A stretch of 64,000 nucleotides of DNA from Candidatus Lutacidiplasma silvani (GCA_022750295.1 JAKIVZ010000005.1:1-64000); one strand, 5' to 3'. Counted from the stretch's first letter, positions 18,827 through 28,353 are shown. The notes: generated from the sequence alone by a model not told the origin. Program-made: numbers and translations.

Positions 18827-19933
18827 TCACCCCGCCACCCCGGTGACGCCGGCGATCCGCTCGGCCGCCTCCCGGCTCAACCCATTGTCGCCGAGGATGG
18901 TGTACCGCTCGGGCCGGATGGTGTGCGCCTGGACGAGCGCTTCGACGATCTCCTCGCTGCCCACGCCGAGCTCGGCCGCGGTCACGGGGGCGCCGATCGT
19001 GTGGAGGGCCGTGCGGATCCGCTTCCAGTCCCCACCGTGCAGGTACATCATCATGATCGACCCGACGCCGCACTGCTCGCCGTGCAGGCTCGGGTGCTTC
19101 GCGCTCCGGTCGAGGGCGTGGCTGAACAAGTGCTCGCTCCCCGAGCACGGCCGGGACGAACCGGCGACGCTCATCGCGAGACCCGCGACGATGATCGGGC
19201 GGATGGCGATCCAGGCCGACTCCTCGAGGTTCGGCTTGATCAGGGCGGCGTGGTCCATGATCTCCTGGGCGGCGTACTCGGCGAGCGTCGCCGCGCTCGA
19301 GGAGAACTCTTCGCTCCGGAGCCGGGCGGCGAGCTTCCAGTCGAGGACGGCGGTCACGTTCGAGATGACGTCGGCGCACCCGGAAGCCAGGAGTCGGAAC
19401 GGGGCTTGGACGATGACCGAGGTGTCCGCGAGCACCCCCATCGGGACGACGGCGGGCTCGCTCGTCACCGTCCCGGAGTCCCGGAGCGACGCCCTCGGAG
19501 AGGAGATCCCGTCGTGGGCGGCGGAGGTCGGGACGCTGACGTACGGGAGGTGGGCCCGGGCCGCGGCGACCTTCGCGATGTCGATCTTGCTGCCCCCGCC
19601 AACGGCGATCAGGAACCGGGCGCCCGAGGTACGGACCTCGCCGAGGACCCGGTCGACCTCGGCGCTCGTCGCCTCGTGGGCGACGATCGTCGCGATGTCG
19701 AACTTCGATTCGTTCAGGATCTCGGCGGCCCGGCGACCGGCGAGGTGGACCGTCTTCGGGCCGGTGACGACGGCCCCCCGGTCCGGGAAGTCGAACTGGC
19801 GGCACATCGACCCGAGTTCGGAGAGAACGCCGTGGCCGGCCAGCACGCTGCGCGGGAAGACCATCGACCGGGCCTTCCCGAACACGGAACCGAGTCCGAG
19901 GTCCGACGGGCGCGACGGGACCTCGTTCGGCAT
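18827..19933 (-). CDS. egsA: sn-Glycerol-1-phosphate dehydrogenase
   Basis: This enzyme reduces dihydroxyacetone phosphate to sn-glycerol-1-phosphate with NAD(P)H, setting the stereochemistry of archaeal lipids. The 368-residue protein has the nucleotide-binding GGGSKIDIAKVAA segment and the PTSAAHDGISSP motif. The metal ligands are Asp in CADVISN, His in GSEHLFSH and His in LHGEQCGVG, all family positions. The ATG at 19933 lies about 30 bp from the TATA box CTTTATAG at 19960-19968. UPF0179 follows after 3 bp. The assignment is secure and by itself marks the host as an archaeon. Confidence 0.95.
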   Translation of the reverse strand: MPNEVPSRPSDLGLGSVFGKARSMVFPRSVLAGHGVLSELGSMCRQFDFPDRGAVVTGPKTVHLAGRRAAEILNESKFDIATIVAHEATSAEVDRVLGEVRTSGARFLIAVGGGSKIDIAKVAAARAHLPYVSVPTSAAHDGISSPRASLRDSGTVTSEPAVVPMGVLADTSVIVQAPFRLLASGCADVISNVTAVLDWKLAARLRSEEFSSSAATLAEYAAQEIMDHAALIKPNLEESAWIAIRPIIVAGLAMSVAGSSRPCSGSEHLFSHALDRSAKHPSLHGEQCGVGSIMMMYLHGGDWKRIRTALHTIGAPVTAAELGVGSEEIVEALVQAHTIRPERYTILGDNGLSREAAERIAGVTGVAG

Positions 19934-19981
19934 GGAGTGGCGTCCCGGACGGGGGGCGGCTATAAAGCGTTCGACGCGCGG

Positions 19982-20611
19982 CTAGCGGCCCGGAACGTCG
20001 CCGAACAGGACCTTGTGTTCCTGCACCATGACCCGGACGTCGAGGCGGTCCGTCAGCACCCAATCGGCAAGGCGGCCTCCATCGGTTCCGTAGACGGGCT
20101 GGAACACGACGTTGGTGGGCATCGGTTCCCGGGCCAGGACGGACTTGGCGTACCGGTAGTCGCGGCGGTCCTGGATCACGAACTTCACGACGTCGGTCGG
20201 TCGGAGGAGCGGGAGGTTCGCCCACCGGTTCCGCTTCTCCATCTTGGAGGACGGGGCCTTCACGTCGACGCTGAGGACCGTGCCCGCAAGGTCGAGGTAC
20301 GGCCCCACGTCGAGCGACCCGCCGGTCTCGACGACGGTCGTCATCCCCCGCTCGCCCAATTTCCGCAGGAGCTCGACCGACTCCTTCTGGAGCAGGGGCT
20401 CCCCGCCGGTCAGGCACGCGTGTCGCGTCCGGTGCGACGCCACGGTCCGCAGGATGGAGGGAATCGAGCGCTCTGTCCCAGGGCCGAACGAGTAGGTCGT
20501 GTCGCACCACGCGCAGCGGAGATTGCAGCGCGCCGTCCGGACGAACGAGGTTCGGAAGCCGGTCATCGGCCCCTCCCCCTGCACCGAGTGGAAGATTTCG
20601 ATGATCCGCAC
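19982..20611 (-). CDS. queE: 7-carboxy-7-deazaguanine synthase QueE (radical SAM)
   Basis: QueE rearranges 6-carboxytetrahydropterin to 7-carboxy-7-deazaguanine on the route to preQ0 and archaeosine in tRNA. The 209-residue protein has the N-terminal EIFHSVQGEGPMTGFRTSFV signature and the radical SAM cluster motif CNLRCAWCDT (CX3CX2C). TGGEPLLQ (SAM binding) and SVDVKAPSSKM follow. It is divergent from leuS and ends 15 bp before the TATA box of egsA, so it is probably a separate transcription unit. Confidence 0.94.
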   Translation of the reverse strand: MRIIEIFHSVQGEGPMTGFRTSFVRTARCNLRCAWCDTTYSFGPGTERSIPSILRTVASHRTRHACLTGGEPLLQKESVELLRKLGERGMTTVVETGGSLDVGPYLDLAGTVLSVDVKAPSSKMEKRNRWANLPLLRPTDVVKFVIQDRRDYRYAKSVLAREPMPTNVVFQPVYGTDGGRLADWVLTDRLDVRVMVQEHKVLFGDVPGR

Positions 20612-20781
20612 GAGCGACTCGGACCGACCGGCGCCCTTTACCGCTTCCGACTCCGCCCCCCGACCGCGCCCCGACCCAACGGTTCCCGATCGTTCCCGCG
20701 TCTCCTTCGCGCGTCTCGGGGTATCCGAGCGGCTTGACGTGCGCGGAGGTCTAATACCGAGGTCTCCTCGAACCGCGGCCG

Positions 20782-23703
20782 ATGGAACCGTCCCGCGATT
20801 CCCACTGGCAGCGGGCGTGGGACGAGGCGCGCCTCTCCGAGGCGCAGCTCGACGGCCGGCGCGAGAAGTTCTACGCGATCGTCGCCTACCCCGGCTCCAG
20901 CGGATTCCTTCACCTCGGCCACCTGCGGGGGATGACCCTCGCCGACGTGCTCCACCGCTACTATCGGATGAACGGGCGCTCGGTCTTCTTCCCGACCGGC
21001 ACGCACGCCTCGGGGCTTCCCTCCGTTACGTTCGCCCAGAAGGTCCGCGAACGGGAGCCTCGGACCGTCGCCACGCTCCGAGCGGAGGGAATCCCGGAGC
21101 CGGACTGGGGCGGGTTGGAGGATCCGGTCGCCGCCGCCCGATTCCTCGGGAAGGCCTACCTCCGGGTCTACCGTTCGTTTGGCATCCTCGTCGACGAGCG
21201 GGCGTACGTCACGACCGTTGACGACGATTACCAGGCGTTCATCCGGTGGCAGTTCCGCCGGCTCCACGCCCGAAACGCCCTCCGGCAGGGGCCCCACTAT
21301 GCCGCGGTCTGCCCGGTGTGCGGACCGGTCTCGGTCGACGCCTCGGAGACCGACCTCTCCCGCGGCGGCGAGGCCGAAACGGTGGTCTACACGACGGTCC
21401 CGTTCGAGCTCGACGACGGTCGGGTCCTCCTCGCGGCGACGCTGCGGCCGGAGACCCTCTACGGAGCGACCAACCTCTGGCTTCCGACCAGCGGCGGCCT
21501 CGCCGTGTGGCACCACGGCGACCGAAGCTACCTCGTCGCCCCAACCGCGGCCCACCGACTTGTCGCCCAGCATGGCGGCCGCGTCGGCCACGTGGTGGAC
21601 GTCGGGGAGCTCGTCGGCCGAACCGTCAAGGTCCCCCGGACGGGGGCCGTCGTTCCGATCCTCGCGAGCCCCCTCGTCGTTCCGGAGCTCGGGACCGGGG
21701 TCGTGATGTCGGTCCCGGCGCACGCCCCGGCCGACTGGCTCGCCGTCCAGGAACTCGACCCGGCCGCGCGGGGACTCTTGCCCCCGGTCGTGTCGATCGT
21801 GACCGTTCCGGCGCCGGCCGACCTGACCGGGTCCGAACGGGAGCTCGTCGAAGGCGAGGGCGTCCCGGCGGAGCGCGCGGTCCGGGCCACCGGGGCGGGG
21901 CGGCTCGCCGACACGGACCCGCTCGCGGCCGCCACGGAGCGGTTGTACCGACTCGAGTTCGTTCGGGGCCGAATGCGACCCGACGTGCTCGGGGGGAAAC
22001 CGGTCGCCGACGCGCGTCGGGAAGTCGCCGCGAGCCTGCTCGCCGAGGGGAATTCATTCGAGCTTCGGGAGTTCTCCGAACCCGTCGTCTGTCGCAATGG
22101 GCACGCGGTCGAGATCCGGCTGGTCCCCGACCAGTGGTTCCTCCGGTACGGGTGGGCGGAGTGGAAGGACCGGACCCGCGCGGCCCTCGGATCGCTCGTG
22201 GCGACGCCCGAGGAGTACGGCCGGGAGCTTCCCGCGATCCTGGATTGGTTCCAGGACCGGCCGTGCACCCGAAGGGGCCGCTGGCTCGGAACGCCGTTCC
22301 CGTACGACCCGAGCTGGCAGATCGAGCCGATCGCCGACTCGACGTTCTACCCCGCGTACTTCGTCCTTCGGCCGATCGTGGCCGCGCACTCGATTCCAGT
22401 CGCCAGTCTCACCGACGCGTTCTTCGACCACGCGATCCTCGGCGAAGGACCGGGCGAGCCGTCGGTCGACCCGGCGGTCCAGCGGGAGGCGCGGGGCGCG
22501 TTCGAGTACTGGTATCCGCTCGACCTCAATATCGGCGGGAAGGAGCACAAGCGGGTCCACTTCCCGGTGTTCCTGTCGACGCACGCGCTCCTGCTCCCCC
22601 CGGAGCGCCAGCCGAAGGGGATTCTCGTCCATTGGTGGCTCGTCAACGCCGTCGGCGACAAGCTGTCGAAGAAGGACGTCGGCTCGAAGGGGGTCGCGGT
22701 CCCCCCGATCCCCGAATCCTTGGCCCGGTGGGGCGCCGATGCCCTCCGCCTCTTCTACGTCCAGGCGGCGAACCCCGAGCAGGATATCGAGTGGTCCCCC
22801 CGCCTCGTCGACGACGCCCGGCTCCGGGTCGACGAGTGCGGCCGGTGGGTTCGCGAGGCCCTCGCCGAAGGAGGCGGGGGCCCTCCCGAGCTCGACCGGT
22901 GGCTGGCGAGCGCGATGCACGGGGTCGTCCGCGACGTTCACGTCGCCGTCGAATCTCGCCGACTGCGGGACGTCGCGGAGCTGGTCTACGGCCGAGTTCC
23001 GTCGCTCGTCCGCCGGTATATCGCGCGGGGTGGGAGCCCCGGCCCGGCCCTCCAGCAGCTCGCACGGGCGTGGATCCCACTCCTCGCCCCGGTCACGCCC
23101 CACCTCGCCGAGGCGTTGGGGGCGGGCCGGTTCCCCGGCTTGGTCGCCATCGAGCCGTTTCCGACGGCGGAGTCGTTCGCCCGCGACGAGACGGCGGACG
23201 CCACCGAATCGTTCCTCGACCAGGTCGAGGACGACCTCCGACCGATCGTCCGGATGGCGACCGAGCGGCGCGAGCCCCCGGAGGGCGTCGTGTTCTTCGT
23301 AGCGTCCCCCTGGAAGCGGTCGGTCGAGGGGTGGACCCGGGAGGCCCTCGCCGCCGACCCGAAGGCGTTCCCGGTCGGGGCGGTCATGGGGCGGGCGGCC
23401 GCCCACCCGGAGATGGCCGCCTACCGGGGCGAGATTGCGAAGTACGTGACCCGCGTGACCCCCGCCCTCCGAACGGAGCCGACCGCGGCCCCGTCCATCG
23501 ACGAACTCGGCGCGCTCCGGGGCGCGGAGGGGTATCTCGCCCGCCGGTTCGGACTGGGGGCGGTTACGGTGTTGCCCGAGCACGAGGGCGCCGAGCACGA
23601 CCCCGCCGGGCGCCGCGACCGTGCCCGGCCGGGCCGGCCCGCGTTCTTCCTGTACGGGGCGAACGGCCCGCGTCCGCCGGCGGCGTCGCCCCCCGGAAAT
23701 TGA
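20782..23703 (+). CDS. leuS: Leucyl-tRNA synthetase, archaeal type
   Basis: This class I synthetase charges tRNA-Leu. The 973-residue protein has the HIGH-box equivalent HLGH (44-47) in AYPGSSGFLHLGHLRG, a zinc-like CPVCG pair and the CP1 editing domain (ATLRPETLYGATNLW). IADSTFYPAY and IGGKEHKRVHFPVF follow. The KMSKS equivalent is degenerate, KLSKKDVGSKG at about 627-637, and an anticodon-binding helical domain follows. Overall layout is that of archaeal LeuRS rather than IleRS or ValRS. The last 45 residues are Arg/Pro/Gly-rich and encoded opposite the end of the dcd gene, suggesting a recent extension. Confidence 0.88.
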   Translation: MEPSRDSHWQRAWDEARLSEAQLDGRREKFYAIVAYPGSSGFLHLGHLRGMTLADVLHRYYRMNGRSVFFPTGTHASGLPSVTFAQKVREREPRTVATLRAEGIPEPDWGGLEDPVAAARFLGKAYLRVYRSFGILVDERAYVTTVDDDYQAFIRWQFRRLHARNALRQGPHYAAVCPVCGPVSVDASETDLSRGGEAETVVYTTVPFELDDGRVLLAATLRPETLYGATNLWLPTSGGLAVWHHGDRSYLVAPTAAHRLVAQHGGRVGHVVDVGELVGRTVKVPRTGAVVPILASPLVVPELGTGVVMSVPAHAPADWLAVQELDPAARGLLPPVVSIVTVPAPADLTGSERELVEGEGVPAERAVRATGAGRLADTDPLAAATERLYRLEFVRGRMRPDVLGGKPVADARREVAASLLAEGNSFELREFSEPVVCRNGHAVEIRLVPDQWFLRYGWAEWKDRTRAALGSLVATPEEYGRELPAILDWFQDRPCTRRGRWLGTPFPYDPSWQIEPIADSTFYPAYFVLRPIVAAHSIPVASLTDAFFDHAILGEGPGEPSVDPAVQREARGAFEYWYPLDLNIGGKEHKRVHFPVFLSTHALLLPPERQPKGILVHWWLVNAVGDKLSKKDVGSKGVAVPPIPESLARWGADALRLFYVQAANPEQDIEWSPRLVDDARLRVDECGRWVREALAEGGGGPPELDRWLASAMHGVVRDVHVAVESRRLRDVAELVYGRVPSLVRRYIARGGSPGPALQQLARAWIPLLAPVTPHLAEALGAGRFPGLVAIEPFPTAESFARDETADATESFLDQVEDDLRPIVRMATERREPPEGVVFFVASPWKRSVEGWTREALAADPKAFPVGAVMGRAAAHPEMAAYRGEIAKYVTRVTPALRTEPTAAPSIDELGALRGAEGYLARRFGLGAVTVLPEHEGAEHDPAGRRDRARPGRPAFFLYGANGPRPPAASPPGN

Positions 23704-24226
23704 GGAACATCCGCGACGGGATCGGGTGCGGGCTGACGGTCCGATACTTCGCGCTCGCCTTGGTGTCGTACCCCCGGTGGATGGGGCCCGAGATCTCGAA
23801 ATAGATCAGCTGTCCGATCGGCATCCCGGGGTAGATCCGGACCGGGACCTTCACCGACATCTCGAGCGTCCAATAGTTGCAGAACCCCTCGTCGCCCTTG
23901 CCGGCGGTGGAATGGATGTCGATGCCGAGCCGACCGACGCTCGACTTCCCTTCCAGGAACGGGACGTACCCGTGGGTCTCCGTGTACTCCTCGGTGACCC
24001 CGAGGTAGAGCTGCCCGGGGACGAGGACGTACCCCGACTTCGGCATCTTGACCTCGGTGATCGGGTTCGACTTCCGGGCATCGAGCGCCCCATCGTCGTA
24101 CGTCGCGAGATACGGCCCGAGATGGACATCGTAGGAGTTCGTGCCGAGACAGTCCGGCCGGTACGGGCGGACGACGATCCGGCCCCCCTCGATCGCTTCG
24201 CGGATCCGGGTGTCGCTGAGGATCAT
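23564..24226 (-). CDS. dcd: dCTP deaminase
   Basis: dCTP deaminase makes dUTP (or dUMP in bifunctional forms) for thymidylate synthesis. The 220-residue protein begins MILSDTRIREAI. It has LGTNSYDVHLGP, LVPGQLYLGVTEE, and the active-site region GKSSVGRLGIDIHSTAGKGDEGF, followed by PIGQLIYFEISG. Residues after about 178 are a Pro/Arg/Gly-rich tail encoded entirely antisense to the last 140 bp of leuS. The core ends at a normal length before it. A TATA-like TCTAATGAAG about 30 bp upstream supports the start. Confidence 0.92.
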   Translation of the reverse strand: MILSDTRIREAIEGGRIVVRPYRPDCLGTNSYDVHLGPYLATYDDGALDARKSNPITEVKMPKSGYVLVPGQLYLGVTEEYTETHGYVPFLEGKSSVGRLGIDIHSTAGKGDEGFCNYWTLEMSVKVPVRIYPGMPIGQLIYFEISGPIHRGYDTKASAKYRTVSPHPIPSRMFLNFRGATPPADAGRSPRTGRTRAGPAGHGRGARRGRARRPRARATP

Positions 24227-24333
24227 TCCGACCGACGCGGGGGGAGCCCCGTGGCTTCATTAGACCGGCGCGGCCCCAGGACGGGGGGTCCGACGGAGTC
24301 AACGACTTTACCCCGGCCCCCCTCGTTGGGGGC

Positions 24334-27036
24334 ATGAACCCCTCGGACCCCCTCGGCGCTCGGGCGACGCTCGACATTCCCGGCGAACGATCGACCATCT
24401 ACCGCGTGGACCGGGTCGCCGGGGTGGACCCCGCCGCCCTGGCCCGGCGGCCGCTCACCGTCCGGATCCTGCTCGAGAACCTCGTCCGCAATTTCGACCC
24501 TCGACTCGTGGACGTGGAAACCGTCGTACGCCTCGCGAACACGGGAAACTCCGGCACGCGGGAGCTTCCGTTCTACCCCGCCCGGGTCCTGCTGCAAGAC
24601 TTCACCGGGGTTCCGACGATCGTCGACCTCACCGCGATGCGCGGGGCCGCGGAGCAACGCGGGATGCCGGTGGAGTCGATCAACCCCGAGGTTCCCGTCG
24701 ACCTCATCGTCGACCACTCCGTGCAGGTCGACAGCTACGGCACCGCCCAGTCGCTCCTGATCAACCTCGACCGCGAGTACGAGCGCAACGGAGAGCGGTA
24801 CGACTTTCTGCGGTGGACCCAGCAGGCGTACCGCAATTTCCGGATCGTCCCGCCCGGGAACGGGATCTGTCACCAGGTCAACCTCGAGTTCCTCGCCTCG
24901 GTCGTCGAGCGACGCAGCCGGGCCGACGGCGAGTTGGCCGCGTTCCCGGATACCCTCGTCGGGACCGACTCCCACACGACGATGGTCAACGGACTCGGAG
25001 TCCTCGGCTGGGGCGTGGGCGGCATCGAGGCCGAGGCGGTCATGCTCGGGGAGCCGTACTTCCTTCCGCCGATCGCGGTCGTGGGCGTCCGGATGTCCGG
25101 GCAACTCCGCGAGGGAACGACGGCGACCGACCTGGTCCTGACCGTCACCCGGGCCCTTCGGAAGAAGGGGGTCGTCGAGCGGTTCGTCGAGTTCTACGGT
25201 CCCGGCCTCGACGCGCTCAGCGTTCCGGACCGGGCGACGATCTCGAACATGTGCCCGGAGTACGGCGCGACGGCCGCGCTGTTCCCGATCGACGCCGCCA
25301 CGATCCGGTACCTGACCGGAACTGGTCGCGAGCCGGCGGCGGTCCGTAGGGTGGAAGCGTACGCCCGCGCGACGGGGATGTGGCGGGACGCGACCACGCC
25401 CGAACCGGAATTCTCCGAGGTCCTCGAGGTCGACCTCGGCCAGGTCGAACCGTCGATCTCCGGGCCGAAGAACCCCGAGCAATCGATGCGCCTCCCCGAC
25501 GCGCCCGCGTCGTTCCGGGCCGCGCTCGGCGACTACCGCGCCGGCCATCCCCGCAAGGGGGCCCCCAACGGAGCTCCCCCCGATGGCGCGGTGGTCATCG
25601 CCGCGATCACGAGCTGTACCAACACCTCGAACCCGTCGGTGATGATCGGGGCCGGATTGATGGCCCGCCGGGCGAACGAGCTCGGCCTCGCTCCCCCCAA
25701 GTGGGTGAAGACGTCCCTCGCCCCCGGTTCGAAGGTCGTCACCGCGTACCTGGAGCGGGCGGGGGTCCTCCAGTCGCTCGAGTCGATCGGGTTCGAGGTG
25801 GTGGGGTACGGGTGCACCACCTGCATCGGCAACGCCGGTCCGCTCCCCCCGGAGGTCGCCCGGGCGGTCGAGGAGTCCGACGCGTACTACGCCGCGGTCC
25901 TCTCGGGCAACCGCAACTTCGAGGCGCGGATCCACAACCAGGTGCGGGCCAACTACCTCGCGTCGCCGATGCTCGTCCTTGCGTACGCGCTCGCCGGTCG
26001 GGTCGACGTCGACATCTCCCGCGAGCCGCTCGGGACGTCCCGGGACGGGGCTCCGGTGTACCTTCGGGACCTTTGGCCGACCGCCGCGGCGGTCCGGTCC
26101 CTCGTCGAGTCGTCCCTCGACCCTCAACTGTTCCGGGACAAGTACCGGTCGATCACCGTCGGGGACCGGAACTGGGACAACCTCCCCGTCCGCTCCGGGC
26201 CGCGCTTTCCGTGGGAGCCGAAGTCGACGTACCTCCGCGACCCGCCGTACTTCTCGCTCCCTGTGACGCCGACGACCGTGAACGGGGTCGTCGTCGACGG
26301 GGCCCGCGTCCTCGCCGTTCTTGGCGACCAGGTCTCGACCGACCACATCTCCCCCGCCGGCAATATTCCGGTCGACAGCCCGGCCGGCCGGTACCTCCTC
26401 GAACACGGGGTGGAGCTCGCCGAGTTCAACACCTACGGCACCCGGCGCGGGAACCACGAGGTGCTGGTCCGCGGGACGTTCGCGAACGTCCGCCTGAAGA
26501 ACCGGCTCGCGGGCGGAAAGGAGGGCGGGTATACCACCGTCCTCCCCGACGGTCCGTTGACGACGATCTACGACGCGGCGAATTCGTACGGGCAGCGCCA
26601 CACCCCGCTGCTGGTCCTCGCCGGCAAGGACTACGGGCAGGGGAGCTCTCGCGATTGGGCCGCGAAGGGGCCCCTCCTCCTCGGCGTGCGCGCCGTCCTG
26701 GCCCGGAACTTCGAGCGGATCCACCGCGGGAACCTCGTCGGAATGGGGGTCCTGCCGCTCGAGTTCCCCGCATCGAAGGGCGTCGACGAGCTCGGGTTGA
26801 CCGGCCGGGAATCGTACCGGATCACGACCTTGGGGGGCGGCCCGCTCACGCCCCGCGGAGAGCTCGAGGTCACGGCCACGCCCGACGGAGGGTCTCCGAA
26901 AGTGTTCCGCGTCCGATGCCGGGTCGACTCCCCGGTCGAGATGGACTACCTCGCGAAGGGTGGGCTGCTCCCGTACGTGCTGGGCAAGGTGGCGGCCCGT
27001 CCGGCGCCGTCCCGCTCGAGCACGACCGCCGCATAA
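24334..27036 (+). CDS. acnA: Aconitate hydratase A
   Basis: Aconitase interconverts citrate and isocitrate. The 900-residue protein is of the AcnA/IRP1 type. It has VPVDLIVDHSVQVD, LVGTDSHTTMVNGLGVLGWG, and the cluster cysteines in AITSCTNTSNPSVM and GYGCTTCIGNAGPL. The swivel domain carries DQVSTDHISPAG, FNTYGTRRGNHEVL and KDYGQGSSRDWAAKGP. All catalytic positions look intact. The ATG follows a TATA-like ACTTTACC by about 26 bp. With idh it supplies the first TCA steps. Its last 91 bp overlap the convergent MEMO gene. Confidence 0.97.
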   Translation: MNPSDPLGARATLDIPGERSTIYRVDRVAGVDPAALARRPLTVRILLENLVRNFDPRLVDVETVVRLANTGNSGTRELPFYPARVLLQDFTGVPTIVDLTAMRGAAEQRGMPVESINPEVPVDLIVDHSVQVDSYGTAQSLLINLDREYERNGERYDFLRWTQQAYRNFRIVPPGNGICHQVNLEFLASVVERRSRADGELAAFPDTLVGTDSHTTMVNGLGVLGWGVGGIEAEAVMLGEPYFLPPIAVVGVRMSGQLREGTTATDLVLTVTRALRKKGVVERFVEFYGPGLDALSVPDRATISNMCPEYGATAALFPIDAATIRYLTGTGREPAAVRRVEAYARATGMWRDATTPEPEFSEVLEVDLGQVEPSISGPKNPEQSMRLPDAPASFRAALGDYRAGHPRKGAPNGAPPDGAVVIAAITSCTNTSNPSVMIGAGLMARRANELGLAPPKWVKTSLAPGSKVVTAYLERAGVLQSLESIGFEVVGYGCTTCIGNAGPLPPEVARAVEESDAYYAAVLSGNRNFEARIHNQVRANYLASPMLVLAYALAGRVDVDISREPLGTSRDGAPVYLRDLWPTAAAVRSLVESSLDPQLFRDKYRSITVGDRNWDNLPVRSGPRFPWEPKSTYLRDPPYFSLPVTPTTVNGVVVDGARVLAVLGDQVSTDHISPAGNIPVDSPAGRYLLEHGVELAEFNTYGTRRGNHEVLVRGTFANVRLKNRLAGGKEGGYTTVLPDGPLTTIYDAANSYGQRHTPLLVLAGKDYGQGSSRDWAAKGPLLLGVRAVLARNFERIHRGNLVGMGVLPLEFPASKGVDELGLTGRESYRITTLGGGPLTPRGELEVTATPDGGSPKVFRVRCRVDSPVEMDYLAKGGLLPYVLGKVAARPAPSRSSTTAA

Positions 27037-27842
27037 CCCACGACATCGGCCATCGGCTCCGCCTCGCCGGAGTGCCCCCAGCCCAGGGACCGGGCGGTGA
27101 GCGTCTCACCGGCGAGGGCCCCCAAGAGGACGCAGGTGGGTGCGATCCCGCACATCGAGATCGCGTGATCCCGGACCGTCTCGTAGAGGCCCCGCGCGTC
27201 CCGGCGCTCGATCTCCGCGATCGCGAGGGCGTCGAGCCGCCGCGCCGTTTCGGGTGGGATGTAGTGGGAGAAGTCGGTCGACGCGACCAGCAGGACGTCC
27301 CGGTCGGCGACCGCGGCCCGGACCGCCGCCGCGACCCCCATCAGTTCGTCGAACGAACCGTATCGGACCTGGAGCGGGACGACCCGGGGCGACGGTTCGG
27401 TGTACTGGAGGAACGGGAGCTGGACCTCGATCGAGTGCTCCCGACGGTGGGCCGACTCGTCGACGGTCACCGGCCCGGTCCGCAGCGCGCCGGAGAGTTC
27501 CGGGTCGCCCGGGACGACGCCCAACGGGGTCGTCCACGGCCGCTCCGAGAGCGCGGCCGCGGGTCCGAGTCCGTGGTGGTCGACCCCGAGCACGAGGATC
27601 GACCGGGCGGGGGCGTCCGCGGCCACCCGAGCGTAGGCGCGCGCGGCGATCGGTCCCGAGTAGACGTAACCGGCGTGGGGGACGACGATCGCCCGGAGGC
27701 TCCGGTCCCTGGACCGATGCCGGGTGGGGAGTTCGCCGGGTCCCCGACGGTCGAGGAAGCTCGCCTCGACCGCCTTCGCCAGCGCCGCCCCATCGGCGGG
27801 GTAGAACGCCCCCGCGACCGCCGGGCGCCGGGGTTCCGTCAT
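26946..27842 (-). CDS. MEMO1-like family protein
   Basis: The 298-residue protein belongs to the MEMO family, related in fold to class III extradiol dioxygenases. It has the N-terminal PAVAGAFYPAD, the metal-site-like VPHAGYVYSGPIAARAY, LGVDHHGLG, and REHSIEVQLPFLQY. LLVASTDFSHY and MCGIAPTCVLLGAL follow. The His residues expected to bind copper or iron are present. Its ATG overlaps the stop of the HIT gene (ATGA), so the two are translationally linked. The physiological substrate of archaeal members is unknown. Thirty C-terminal codons lie opposite the end of acnA. Confidence 0.92.
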   Translation of the reverse strand: MTEPRRPAVAGAFYPADGAALAKAVEASFLDRRGPGELPTRHRSRDRSLRAIVVPHAGYVYSGPIAARAYARVAADAPARSILVLGVDHHGLGPAAALSERPWTTPLGVVPGDPELSGALRTGPVTVDESAHRREHSIEVQLPFLQYTEPSPRVVPLQVRYGSFDELMGVAAAVRAAVADRDVLLVASTDFSHYIPPETARRLDALAIAEIERRDARGLYETVRDHAISMCGIAPTCVLLGALAGETLTARSLGWGHSGEAEPMADVVGYAAVVLERDGAGRAATLPSTYGSSPPFAR

Positions 27843-28267
27843 CGACGGAGAGGTCCGCCGAGGTCGCGGACGATCCCGGTCGCCTCGCCGCTCTCGAGTC
27901 GGGTGCGAGGGGTCTGCCCGAACGGGTTCCCGTCGTTGTATCGCGGGATGACGTGGAAGTGCAGGTGGAAGACGATCTGCCCCGCAAGACGGCCCTGGTT
28001 CAGTCCAACGTTGTAGTCCCGGGTCAGCCGTTCGACCTGTCGGCAGCCCTGAACGACCGCCCCGAGGAAGGCGCTGTACTCGGCGGGGGCGAGGTCCACG
28101 AGACGGTCGACGTGGCGCTTCGGGACGACGAGCAGGTGCCCTCGCGTGAAGGGGAAGATGTCGAGGAAGGCGAGGGTGGCGGCGTCCTCGTAGACGACGT
28201 GGGCCGGGGCGCGCCCCGCGACGATCTCGCAGAAGATGCAGGGCTCGGGAGCGGTGACCGTGCCCAT
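27839..28267 (-). CDS. HIT-family nucleotide hydrolase
   Basis: Histidine-triad proteins hydrolyse nucleoside phosphoramidates or dinucleotides. The 142-residue protein has an N-terminal CIFCEIVAGRAPAHVVYEDA (zinc-type Cys pair), LDIFPFTRGHLLVVPKRHV, and the triad HLHFHVIPRYND with the catalytic middle His. Length is normal. A TATA box (CTTTATTCC on this strand) about 26 bp upstream makes the ATG nearly leaderless. It overlaps the following MEMO gene by 4 bp. Confidence 0.94.
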   Translation of the reverse strand: MGTVTAPEPCIFCEIVAGRAPAHVVYEDAATLAFLDIFPFTRGHLLVVPKRHVDRLVDLAPAEYSAFLGAVVQGCRQVERLTRDYNVGLNQGRLAGQIVFHLHFHVIPRYNDGNPFGQTPRTRLESGEATGIVRDLGGPLRR

Positions 28268-28353
28268 CGGCGGTTGACGAGCCCGACGGAATAAAGGGTT
28301 GCCGAGCGGCTCGCCCCACCCCGGGCTTATCTCGCCGGCCCCGGTGACGAGCC

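Noticed and set aside
24223-26724. An 833-codon open frame opposite aconitase
   Set aside because: Aconitase is intact and fully conserved on the other strand; this product is Arg/Val/Asp/Gly-rich with no family features.
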